Origin: an uncultured Alphaproteobacteria bacterium
Lineage (GTDB): Bacteria; Pseudomonadota; Alphaproteobacteria; Caulobacterales; Caulobacteraceae
Direction of reading: 5' to 3'
DNA: 20,302 nucleotides
NCBI GenBank assembly: GCA_903928755.1
Contig: CAIYSH010000338.1
Location: 1 to 20,302 of the forward strand
A program made the position numbers and the translations under genes. The first letter of the stretch is position 1. Every line of letters starts with the position of its first letter. The notes under the pieces were generated by a model. The model saw only the letters and a list, made by a program, of their open reading frames with translations, ran no database searches and had not been told where the DNA came from. Shown piece by piece: positions 1 to 5,873 of this stretch.

Positions 1-517
1 GAAGCCGGGCAGCCTGATCCAGACCGCCTATGAAGAGGGCGTGCCCATCTTCTGTCCGGCCTTCGTCGACTCATCGGCCGGCTTTGGCCTGGTCAAGCAC
101 CAGGTTGAGCGGATGAAGGCGGGCAAGCCCTATCTGACCATCGACGCCGTGGCCGATTTCCGCGAACTGACCGACATCAAGCTGGCGGCCGGGACCACAG
201 GTCTCTTCATGGTCGGCGGCGGGGTCCCCAAGAACTTCGCCCAGGACACGGTGGTCTGCGCCGAAATCCTCGGCCACGAAGCTGAAATGCACAAATACGC
301 CGTGCAAATCACCGTTGCCGACGTCCGCGACGGCGCCTGCTCGTCCTCGACCCTCAAGGAAGCCTGTTCCTGGGGCAAGGTCGACGTGACCTGGGAACAA
401 ATGGTCTTCGCTGAAGCCACAACGGTTGTCCCGCTCATCGCCTCGGACGCCTGGCACCGCGGGGCCTGGAAGGCCCGAAACCGCCCGCGCTGGGCAAAGC
501 TGTTCGCCAAGACCTAG
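1..517 (+). CDS. Deoxyhypusine synthase-like protein, C-terminal part (5' end outside window)
   Basis: Open from the left edge (first full codon at base 2) to TAG at 515-517, so the N-terminal part is missing. It belongs to the deoxyhypusine synthase family: a PIFCPAFVDSSAGFGL stretch matches the family's PVFxPALxDGSxGD region, GLFMVGGGVPKN matches the GMIxLGGGVxKH region, and EACSWGKV (Lys codon at 377-379) matches the EAVSWGKI motif carrying the catalytic lysine that forms the enzyme-imine intermediate. In eukaryotes the enzyme transfers aminobutyl from spermidine to eIF5A. Bacteria lack that substrate, and bacterial members are thought to work on polyamines, some as homospermidine synthases. 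The exact substrate cannot be read from this fragment. A cytosolic, NAD-dependent reaction is expected from the family. It converges on the small membrane-protein gene downstream, with a palindrome between them. Family assignment is firm; function is inferred. Confidence 0.88.
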   Translation, partial: KPGSLIQTAYEEGVPIFCPAFVDSSAGFGLVKHQVERMKAGKPYLTIDAVADFRELTDIKLAAGTTGLFMVGGGVPKNFAQDTVVCAEILGHEAEMHKYAVQITVADVRDGACSSSTLKEACSWGKVDVTWEQMVFAEATTVVPLIASDAWHRGAWKARNRPRWAKLFAKT

Positions 518-556
518 GCGTCAGCCAGCCGGAAACCCTGGATCAACCAACCTGGG

Positions 557-604
557 ACATGTTCCGATACCGGAGGCCCGGTCATCGGAGCATGTTCTAG
601 AACA
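557..604. terminator. Nested palindrome between convergent genes, probable bidirectional terminator or REP-like element
   Basis: Bases 557-573 and 578-595 pair as a long stem with a 4-base loop: ACATGTTCCGAT plus ACCGG against CCGGT plus ATCGGAGCATGT, with one bulged C at 583 and one G-T pair. The right foot continues into TGTTCTAGAACA (593-604), a perfect 12-base palindrome containing the TAG stop of the leftward gene (597-599). The element lies 39 bases past the stop of the rightward gene. No T-tract follows on either strand, so intrinsic termination is plausible but unproven. It could instead be a dispersed extragenic palindrome. Confidence 0.55.
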
Positions 605-944
605 GCTTGATATGGACCCTGGCCTGGGGGCTCTCGACGTCGACCTGAGACCCCGATATCGCCGCCAGGATCCGTCCGACGGCCAGGACCAGATAGGCGG
701 GATTCACCCCCAGTGGCCGGGGCAGGAAGACGACAATTCCCATGCCCAAGAGCAGGATGGGTGAGAGCAGGAGCAGAATCAGGGTCAGGGGAAACCAAAG
801 GCGTATTTCCCTGGATTCAAACGGCCTGGCAGGAATGATCCGCCATCGCAGACGCTCCGCGCGTTGCCGCATGGCTTCATAGCGCCCTGTCCGAGGTCGC
901 TGTTCCTGCTGAAGCGGGCCATGCTTGCCCGGATCCACGCTCAC
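597..944 (-). CDS. Small membrane protein of unknown function
   Basis: A reading frame of about 115 residues. The best start is GTG at 942-944, because AAGGGGGGAAGAT lies directly upstream as a strong ribosome binding site; an in-frame ATG at 960-962 would add six residues but has a poorer site. The N-terminal half is basic and polar with many Arg and Gln. It is followed by a long hydrophobic stretch rich in Leu and Ile (WFPLTLILLLLSP onward, about residues 50-75) that can form one or two membrane segments. A short tail ends RVHIKLF after an amphipathic LAVGRILAAISG stretch. This layout fits a small inner-membrane protein. No family is recognised and no function is proposed. Its stop lies in the palindrome at 593-604. 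It is transcribed divergently from the phosphatase gene at 1081. Confidence 0.6.
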   Translation of the reverse strand: MSVDPGKHGPLQQEQRPRTGRYEAMRQRAERLRWRIIPARPFESREIRLWFPLTLILLLLSPILLLGMGIVVFLPRPLGVNPAYLVLAVGRILAAISGSQVDVESPQARVHIKLF

Positions 945-1080
945 ATCTTCCCCCCTTCGCATGTGCCCCCGATCCCGTCCGACAGGGCCGGGCCGTCTTC
1001 AATGGCCTTGTTTGCCATCTGACCCGTTTCCAAGATGGCTCCCACTGGGCATTATGGGCGCTTCATGGGGAGAGTATGGC

Positions 1081-1896
1081 ATGAACAAGGTTCGATCCGG
1101 GATTTTCGGCGGTATCATGGCCGTCCTGGCTGGAGGTGCCATTGCAGAGGTGGCGACCAAGCCTGCGCCTTCAACCATGACCCTCGGCGCTTCCAGCGGC
1201 TATCTGGGCAAGGCCGCGCCCGACACCTACAGGATCCTGCCGCCGGCACCGACGCCTGGAACCATTCGCTGGGAGTCCGACCGGGCGACCTTCCTGGCGA
1301 CCCGGCATCTCAAGGACACTCCCCGCTGGGCCATGGCAATCAACGATGTCGACCTTGGGGGCGTGGTCAAGGATATGAGCTGTGCGGTCGGCGTGAACCT
1401 GACCCCGCAGAATGCGCCCCGCTTCAGCGCCATGATCGCCAGGCTGGGCCCCGATGTGGCCTGGGCCACCAACAATCCCAAGGACAATTACAAGCGGCCG
1501 CGTCCCTATCTCACCGACCCGGGCCCGACCTGTGTCGAGCAGTCCGCCGCCCTGTCTGCCAGTCCGGACTATCCCTCAGGGCATGTAACCTTTGGCTGGA
1601 CGATCGGCCTGATCCTGGCCGAACTGGCTCCGGACAGGGCCACCGAGATCCTGGTCCGGGCCCGCGCCTTTGGCGAGAGCCGGCTGGTCTGTGGGGTCCA
1701 CACCATGAGTGCCGTGGAGTCCGGCAGGTCCAATGCGTCCATCCTGGTGGCGGGGCTGCACGGGTCCGAAGCCTTCCGGAAGGATCTTGAGGTTGCCAGG
1801 ACCGAAGTGACCAAGGCCCGCCTGGCCGGGCCTGCACCTGACCCCTCCACCTGCGCCGCCGAGGCCGAAACAGCCCGGGCCTCACCTTATAACTGA
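1081..1896 (+). CDS. Class A nonspecific acid phosphatase-like (PAP2 superfamily) exported protein with altered active-site motif
   Basis: 271 residues from ATG at 1081, with GGGGAGAG seven bases upstream. The N-terminus (MNKVRSGIFGGIMAVLAGGAIA) reads as a signal peptide, so a periplasmic location is expected. The PhoN/PAP2 signature K-x6-RP, PSGH, SR-x5-H-x3-D is almost complete: K134 with R141-P142, P165-S-G-H168, S200-R201 and H207, the His that would be phosphorylated. The last position is Ala211 (GCC at 1711-1713) instead of the Asp that normally polarises this His. Such enzymes hydrolyse phosphomonoesters with little specificity. Here activity may be reduced or the protein may have another role. 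Cysteines at 101, 151 and 204 could form a disulfide. Length is typical of class A acid phosphatases. It is divergent from the small membrane protein and convergent with the paralog at 1946. Family call firm, activity uncertain. Confidence 0.88.
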   Translation: MNKVRSGIFGGIMAVLAGGAIAEVATKPAPSTMTLGASSGYLGKAAPDTYRILPPAPTPGTIRWESDRATFLATRHLKDTPRWAMAINDVDLGGVVKDMSCAVGVNLTPQNAPRFSAMIARLGPDVAWATNNPKDNYKRPRPYLTDPGPTCVEQSAALSASPDYPSGHVTFGWTIGLILAELAPDRATEILVRARAFGESRLVCGVHTMSAVESGRSNASILVAGLHGSEAFRKDLEVARTEVTKARLAGPAPDPSTCAAEAETARASPYN

Positions 1897-1907
1897 GCCC
1901 TGATCCT

Positions 1908-1935
1908 GCCCGGCCCCACCCCCAACTCACCGGGC
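1908..1935. terminator. Weak inverted repeat between convergent genes
   Basis: GCCCGG (1908-1913) and CCGGGC (1930-1935) form a perfect six-base stem with a 16-base loop. It sits between the phosphatase stop (1896) and the stop of the leftward paralog (1946-1948). No T-tract is present. In GC-rich DNA this could be chance; it is listed as a possible terminator only. Confidence 0.25.
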
Positions 1936-1945
1936 GGATGCCGAC

Positions 1946-3058
1946 CTAGTGCGAGGTTATCTGGCTGTACAGAGCCGACTCGAAATCCTGCAGGATGTCG
2001 AGGAGCTCATCCGTATGCGCGGTCAACTCCAGAGCCTTGGAAAACCGGTATTGCCAGAAGCTGGCCACATGGGAAATCGCCCCGATCTTCTCCCCCAGGG
2101 CCATGAACATGGCAGGAGCCTTCACCAGAAAATCGCGAAATGCCATGGGCTTTCCATTCTGGGTCAGGTCCCGGTAGGCGGCGTGGTAGACTTCCAGGGC
2201 CATATTGATTTCGCGCCGTCGATCCCGGACTGCCTTGACGATACGGATCTTGGCATCCCGGACATAGACAGCGTCCCGGCTGTCCCTGCTGCCCGGTGCT
2301 GTCAGGCGAGGCAGATCCTTCAGCATGGCTGCAAGCCTTGGATCAATATCGGCCAGAGCCCACTGATAGTAGAGGAACCCTTTCCAGCTGAACATGCCTT
2401 CGCGATAGGCTTCCTCTTCGAGACGAAGGACCGTGCGCAGGGGTGCCACGCGGTCGTCGAGCTGACTGGACAAAAGGAGTGCAGCAAGCTTTTCCGCGCC
2501 AATGTCCGTCCCGCTGGGAAAAGCCATCTCGATGACGGCACCAATCTGCTGCCCGACAAAGGCCTGCATCCTTTTCATATCCGCGTCGGATATCGAAAAG
2601 TATTGCCGCGCAACATTGAAGCCGTGGCGATTGAGTTGTTCGCGCAGCAGGAAGGGATCCAGTGAGGGTAAACCCTCCATGGCCTGGAAAACGGCCAGAT
2701 CCGTCTGGATCCTGCCATCCTCACCTGCCAGGTCCTGAACGAGTGTCATCCAGCCCTTCTGTCCAACGAAGAAGGACTGCCCACCAATACCAAGGTCGGA
2801 CCGTTCAAAAGGCAGGATCACCTTTGTGGCAATATTGGTCGGCGAGCTGAACACGTACTGCTCGTCTGGTCGCACCCTGTGTTTCAGGATGATGGACTCG
2901 TTGAGGATCGGGCACCGGAAGAAGGGCTGCGTCAGGTACTCGACTTCATGCTTGTGCTGTCTGGAAACCGCCAGCAGGTTCAGGACGCGGCTGGTCGAGG
3001 CGGTCTTTTCAAGCGCTGAAAGTCTGCGGACCGATCGCTCGTCATTGATATCGGCCAC
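1946..3058 (-). CDS. Conserved protein of unknown function, 370 aa, downstream member of a tandem paralog pair
   Basis: Starts at GTG (3056-3058) with AGGAAG seven bases upstream and ends with TAG at 1946-1948. It is colinear with the protein at 3150-4262, apart from a one-residue offset near the N-terminus. Blocks identical or nearly so in both are KTASTSRVLNLLAV, PFERSDLxxGGxSFFVGQKGW, PSLDPFLLRExLNRxGF, YFSISxADMxRMQAFVG, FSWKGFLYYxWALAD, and NGKPMAFRDFL with KAPxMFMxLGE. There is no signal peptide, transmembrane segment or lipobox, so it is probably cytosolic. A basic helical-looking stretch with DRRRE sits near residue 280. No catalytic motif or known domain is recognised. The 91-base AT-richer gap upstream could carry its own promoter, or it may be co-transcribed with the upstream copy. 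It is a real gene by length, ribosome binding site and conservation between copies; its function is unknown. Confidence 0.85.
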   Translation of the reverse strand: MADINDERSVRRLSALEKTASTSRVLNLLAVSRQHKHEVEYLTQPFFRCPILNESIILKHRVRPDEQYVFSSPTNIATKVILPFERSDLGIGGQSFFVGQKGWMTLVQDLAGEDGRIQTDLAVFQAMEGLPSLDPFLLREQLNRHGFNVARQYFSISDADMKRMQAFVGQQIGAVIEMAFPSGTDIGAEKLAALLLSSQLDDRVAPLRTVLRLEEEAYREGMFSWKGFLYYQWALADIDPRLAAMLKDLPRLTAPGSRDSRDAVYVRDAKIRIVKAVRDRRREINMALEVYHAAYRDLTQNGKPMAFRDFLVKAPAMFMALGEKIGAISHVASFWQYRFSKALELTAHTDELLDILQDFESALYSQITSH

Positions 3059-3149
3059 GTCAGAACTTCCTAAGCAACTGATTTTACGAAATTAGTTTGC
3101 AAGTCGGAAGTTTAGCATAGCTACTGCGGCTTAAAAGACCTTGAAGAGA

Positions 3150-4262
3150 TCAGGCCCCGAAACTGTCCAGCGAGGCAAGATTGGATTCAAAATCTGCCAG
3201 GATGTCGACGATTTCCTCGATGGGGGCCGCGAGGTCGCGAGGATCCTTGAAGCGGTATCGCCAGAAACTGGAGATGTGCGAGATACAGCCGATCCGCTCG
3301 CCAAGAACCATGAACATGGTCGGGGCCTTGAGCAGGAAGTCACGAAACGCCATGGGCTTACCATTGTGGGTCAGGTCCCTGTAGGCATCATCATAGACCT
3401 GCAGGGCTTCGGCGACTTCCCGGCGCCTTTGCTGGATGTTCTTGATGAGCCGCGTGCGGGACTCCTGGATATAGGCCATGAGATCGCGGTCTTTCGGGCC
3501 AACTGGGCGCAACATTGGCAGTTCTTTGAGAACTGTGGCCAGTTTCGGACCCATATCGGCCAGGGCCCACTTGTAATAGAGAAAGCCCTTCCAGCTGAAA
3601 ATGCCTTCCCGATAGCTCTCAGCATCCAGGCGCATGACCAGACGAAGGGGCTCCAGTCGCTCGTCGATCTGGTTTGACAGCAGGACCGAGGCCATCCGGT
3701 CTGAACCGGCGTCAGAACCCTTGGGGAAGGCCATGTCGATCAGGAGCTGGATCTGGGATCCGACAAAAGCCTGCATCCGCTCCATGTCAGCTTCAGATAT
3801 CGAGAAATAGACCGATGAAATCGGAAAGCCCCGCCGGTTCAGGTGCTCGCGCAACAGGAACGGATCCAGGGACGGGATCTCGTCAAGCGCCTGGAGTACG
3901 GCGACATCGTGCATGATCCGGTCATCCTCGGATGCCAGTTCCTGGACAATGCTCAACCATCCCTTCTGCCCGACGAAGAAGGATCGGCCCCCCATCCGAA
4001 GGTCCGAGCGTTCAAAGGGAATGATGACCTTGGTCGCCACATGCCGCTGGTCGTTGAACAGGAACTGCTCATCGGCCCTGAGGCGATGTTTGAGAACCAG
4101 GCTCTCGTTCAGGAGCGGGTTCCTGAAAAAGGGCATGGCACTGTATTCAGGGTCCTTGCGATGTTCCCCGGCCACGGCCAGCAAGTTCAGTACACGACTT
4201 GTGGAGGCCGTTTTCTGGAGGGCCCCCAGATTGCGGATGGATCTATCTGAGCTGGCTGCCAT
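3150..4262 (-). CDS. Conserved protein of unknown function, 370 aa, upstream member of a tandem paralog pair
   Basis: Starts with ATG (4260-4262) and ends with TGA (3150-3152). It shares its length and conserved blocks with the next gene downstream: KTASTSRVLNLLAV (residues 17-30), IPFERSDL and GGRSFFVGQKGW (81-102), PSLDPFLLRE (130-139), YFSIS (152-156), RMQAFVG (162-168), FSWKGFLYY (222-230), and NGKPMAFRDFL to MFMVLGE (300-322). Identity appears to be well over half by eye. The second-half motifs are rich in aromatic residues, and the protein ends in an acidic segment. No membrane segment, export signal or known catalytic motif is seen. It is the first gene of the pair; its upstream region (4263-4576) has clustered GANTC sites, two of them within 15 bases of the start codon. 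The spacing to a ribosome binding site is poor: GAGAG lies about 12 bases from ATG. Function unknown. Confidence 0.85.
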   Translation of the reverse strand: MAASSDRSIRNLGALQKTASTSRVLNLLAVAGEHRKDPEYSAMPFFRNPLLNESLVLKHRLRADEQFLFNDQRHVATKVIIPFERSDLRMGGRSFFVGQKGWLSIVQELASEDDRIMHDVAVLQALDEIPSLDPFLLREHLNRRGFPISSVYFSISEADMERMQAFVGSQIQLLIDMAFPKGSDAGSDRMASVLLSNQIDERLEPLRLVMRLDAESYREGIFSWKGFLYYKWALADMGPKLATVLKELPMLRPVGPKDRDLMAYIQESRTRLIKNIQQRRREVAEALQVYDDAYRDLTHNGKPMAFRDFLLKAPTMFMVLGERIGCISHISSFWRYRFKDPRDLAAPIEEIVDILADFESNLASLDSFGA

Positions 4263-4301
4263 CTGATTCTGTGACTCTCTTCAATGCAGCCATTGGTCAG
4301 A

Positions 4302-4318
4302 CGCCACACAATGTGGCG
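4302..4318. repeat. Perfect inverted repeat upstream of the paralog gene
   Basis: CGCCACA (4302-4308), a CAA spacer and TGTGGCG (4312-4318) give seven perfect pairs, 40-56 bases upstream of the leftward start codon at 4262. It could be an operator for a dimeric regulator or a hairpin in the 5' untranslated region. No T-tract follows. Confidence 0.4.
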
Positions 4319-4333
4319 CCGACCCTTTCTGGG

Positions 4334-4351
4334 GGCAGGTAAACGCCTGCC
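4334..4351. repeat. Second inverted repeat in the same intergenic region
   Basis: GGCAGG (4334-4339), loop TAAACG, CCTGCC (4346-4351): six perfect pairs. It lies 15 bases from the first repeat and directly precedes a GAATC site. Role unknown; either operator or RNA hairpin. Confidence 0.35.
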
Positions 4352-4386
4352 TGAATCGTAAATGAATGACGGTATACTGGCGGGAT

Positions 4387-4412
4387 ACAGAGGTTCGATT
4401 CCCCTGTTTTTT
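4387..4412 (+). terminator. Terminator-like hairpin with T6 tract; loop resembles a tRNA T-loop
   Basis: ACAGAGG (4387-4393) pairs with CCCCTGT (4401-4407) with one A-C mismatch around loop TTCGATT, and the stem foot runs into TTTTTT (4407-4412). This is the usual form of an intrinsic terminator on the + strand. No protein-coding gene reads into it from the left on that strand, so it could end a small RNA. GGTTCGATTCC resembles a tRNA T-arm, but the rest of a tRNA is missing. Confidence 0.4.
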
Positions 4413-4576
4413 CCTGCTTTCAGGATGGTGCAAGGGTCTGAAAACAGCGTTAATATCCTGACCGTTGTGGTGGCGCTCCCGCGCCTCTGGTCGCTGAAAG
4501 GGCACCCTGTCCGCCCCGGTTTTTCTCATCCGGTATTGGGTGCATGACATCAGGTAGGGCTGGAAGGCTGCCATCC

Positions 4577-5302
4577 CTAAGGCACCGGGCGGCAAAGGGT
4601 CCCGGCGACCTCAGGCCAGACCAGGGTGGCGGCGGCGACGGCGATCAGGGCAAGGCCCGCGGCCCATTGCAGGACGATGTGGCTGTGTGTCCCGCCAAGC
4701 CAGCCGAGGCCCAGTGATGATGCCGTCAAAAGTGGTGTCACCCCCAGCCCGAACCCAAGCATGACCAGTCCGCCGTGCAGGGCATCTCCTGCCAGCATGG
4801 CGTACATCAGGGCCGCATAGACCATGCCGCAGGGCAGAAACCCCCAGACCAGTCCGGCGATCAGCGCGGCAAGCCCGTGCCCCCGACGTTTCTCTGCCCA
4901 GGCCCAGCGGCTGAAGGGGGTAAACAGCCGCGCCAGGATCGTCGGCGACGGCAGGATCCCGGTCAGGGAAATGGCGGTCCAGATCAGTACCAGGGCCCCG
5001 AACCTCTGCAGGACAGCATAGGCCGCATGCTGGTCGAACAGCCCGTAGAGGGTCGACCCGAATCCGCCAACCACAGCCCCCGCCGTCACATAGGAGATCA
5101 GCTTGCCCGCCTGGGCTGCCATCAGGGCAATTGCACGGTTCTTGAAGTCCTTGGTCCTGCCCAGGGTCATGGACAGGGCTCCGCCTACCCCACCACACAT
5201 GACAACGCAGTGGAGCGAACTGACGAGACCGAGGATGAGACCGCCCAGCAGGGTCAGGGATGACAAGGCAAGCTCCCGGGGGAAGGAAACGCGCGGCAGC
5301 AT
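4577..5302 (-). CDS. Sulfite exporter TauE/SafE family protein (DsbD_2-type transmembrane protein)
   Basis: 241 residues with about six hydrophobic segments. Segment 1 contains HCVVMCGG (residues 31-38, Cys32 and Cys36), and a later one contains WGFLPCGMVY (LPCG at 156-159). Paired HCxxMCGG and LPCG motifs mark the family variously named TauE/SafE, cytochrome c biogenesis transmembrane protein or DsbD_2. Members often lie near cbb3 oxidase assembly genes and are implicated in metal or thiol handling across the inner membrane; the actual substrate is unknown here. ATG at 5300-5302 is taken as the start. A TTG at 5264-5266 (residue 13) follows a better GGGAG site by six bases and may be the real start, placing the first membrane segment at the very N-terminus. 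No ccoNOPQ or fixGHIS genes are in the window. It is divergent from the thioesterase gene. Confidence 0.85.
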   Translation of the reverse strand: MLPRVSFPRELALSSLTLLGGLILGLVSSLHCVVMCGGVGGALSMTLGRTKDFKNRAIALMAAQAGKLISYVTAGAVVGGFGSTLYGLFDQHAAYAVLQRFGALVLIWTAISLTGILPSPTILARLFTPFSRWAWAEKRRGHGLAALIAGLVWGFLPCGMVYAALMYAMLAGDALHGGLVMLGFGLGVTPLLTASSLGLGWLGGTHSHIVLQWAAGLALIAVAAATLVWPEVAGTLCRPVP

Positions 5303-5402
5303 GCATCCCGCCGCTGGTGCTGGCCTTGCGACAGGTCAAAATGGCCCTTGCGTCGCTCAGGACTTGCCAAGTTTCAAACGGACGTTCATCACCCGTGCCG
5401 CC

Positions 5403-5870
5403 ATGTCAGATGATCTTACAGAAGGCCAGACGGCCGTCATTCCCGACGGATACGTCATCAACCTGTGGCAGCGCGGGTTTGGCCGGACGGTGGGACCGTT
5501 TTATTCCAGGCGGCATTCTGGCAATGATGAGGTCATGGCCTTTCGGGTCGAAGACCATCACGCCAACGGCATGAACAACTGCCATGGGGGCATGCTGATG
5601 AGCTTTGCCGACATGGCCTGGGGCCGGGTGATTTCGAACCGGAAAGAGATCGGCTGGGTTACAGTGCGACTTCTGACCGATTTCCTCTCAGGTGCCCATA
5701 TGGGTGACTGGGTGGAGGGCGACAGCGAGATCATTTCCGAGCAGGACGACATTTTCACTGTCCGCGGCCGAATTTGGTGTGGAGATCGCACCCTCATGAC
5801 CGGCACGGGCGTTTACAAGGGCATTCGTTCGATCCGCCGCAAGGCGGGCGAGCGCGAGCCGAAAGGATAG
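5403..5870 (+). CDS. PaaI-type hotdog-fold thioesterase
   Basis: 155 residues from ATG at 5403. The central HHANGMNNCHGGMLMSFADMA segment (residues 52-72) is the PaaI/4-hydroxybenzoyl-CoA thioesterase active site: Asn58-59 and His61-Gly-Gly at the helix start, with Asp70 as the likely acid on that helix. Later strands (WVTVRLLTDFLSGAHMGDW, then ISEQDDIFTVRGRIW) follow the hotdog pattern. These enzymes hydrolyse acyl-CoA thioesters in the cytosol, and the acyl group cannot be read from sequence. Length is typical. The ribosome binding site is weak. Only three bases separate the stop (5868-5870) from the start of the alpha/beta hydrolase, so the two genes are almost certainly co-transcribed and may act on the same metabolite class. 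Confidence 0.85.
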   Translation: MSDDLTEGQTAVIPDGYVINLWQRGFGRTVGPFYSRRHSGNDEVMAFRVEDHHANGMNNCHGGMLMSFADMAWGRVISNRKEIGWVTVRLLTDFLSGAHMGDWVEGDSEIISEQDDIFTVRGRIWCGDRTLMTGTGVYKGIRSIRRKAGEREPKG

Positions 5871-5873
5871 CTT

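Larger units (their letters stand above)
4265..4401. promoter_or_regulatory. Cluster of four GANTC (CcrM-type methylation) sites
   Basis: GATTC at 4265-4269, GACTC at 4273-4277, GAATC at 4353-4357 and GATTC at 4397-4401. In Caulobacterales and related groups GANTC is methylated by CcrM, and its hemimethylation state, read partly through GcrA, times transcription in the cell cycle. Two sites lie immediately upstream of the paralog start codon at 4262. That the sites are there is seen directly; regulation by methylation is inferred. Confidence 0.4.
4263..4576. other. 314-base intergenic region: GANTC cluster, two stem-loops, a terminator-like hairpin, no convincing gene
   Basis: No reading frame here has a credible start or family resemblance. 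The region contains four GANTC sequences (4265, 4273, 4353, 4397), a CGCCACA-CAA-TGTGGCG stem-loop (4302-4318), a GGCAGG-CCTGCC stem-loop (4334-4351), a TATACT -10-like hexamer (4373-4378), and a hairpin followed by six T residues (4387-4412). It must carry the promoter for the leftward paralog gene and lies downstream of the leftward TauE/SafE-type gene. A small RNA on the + strand is possible. Bases 4413-4576 show nothing further that I can support. Confidence 0.6.

Noticed and set aside
925..1080. Upstream extension of the acid phosphatase to an ATG at 925
   Set aside because: The ATG at 1081 has a good ribosome binding site and begins a proper signal peptide; the extension would bury it and overlaps the divergent gene's start.
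4340..4412. tRNA gene suggested by GGTTCGATTCC at 4392-4402
   Set aside because: No acceptor stem, D-arm or anticodon arm can be formed upstream at the right distance, and the sequence after the T-arm is a T-tract rather than an acceptor strand.
4281..4595. 104-codon frame on the minus strand in the large intergenic region
   Set aside because: No ribosome binding site or recognisable protein pattern; it spans the stem-loops and GANTC cluster and runs into the TauE/SafE-type gene.
5326..5339. FNR/FixK-like box TTGCG-ACAG-GTCAA between the TauE/SafE-type gene and the thioesterase
   Set aside because: Only 7 of 10 positions match TTGAT-N4-ATCAA, and no cbb3 oxidase genes are nearby; too weak to list.
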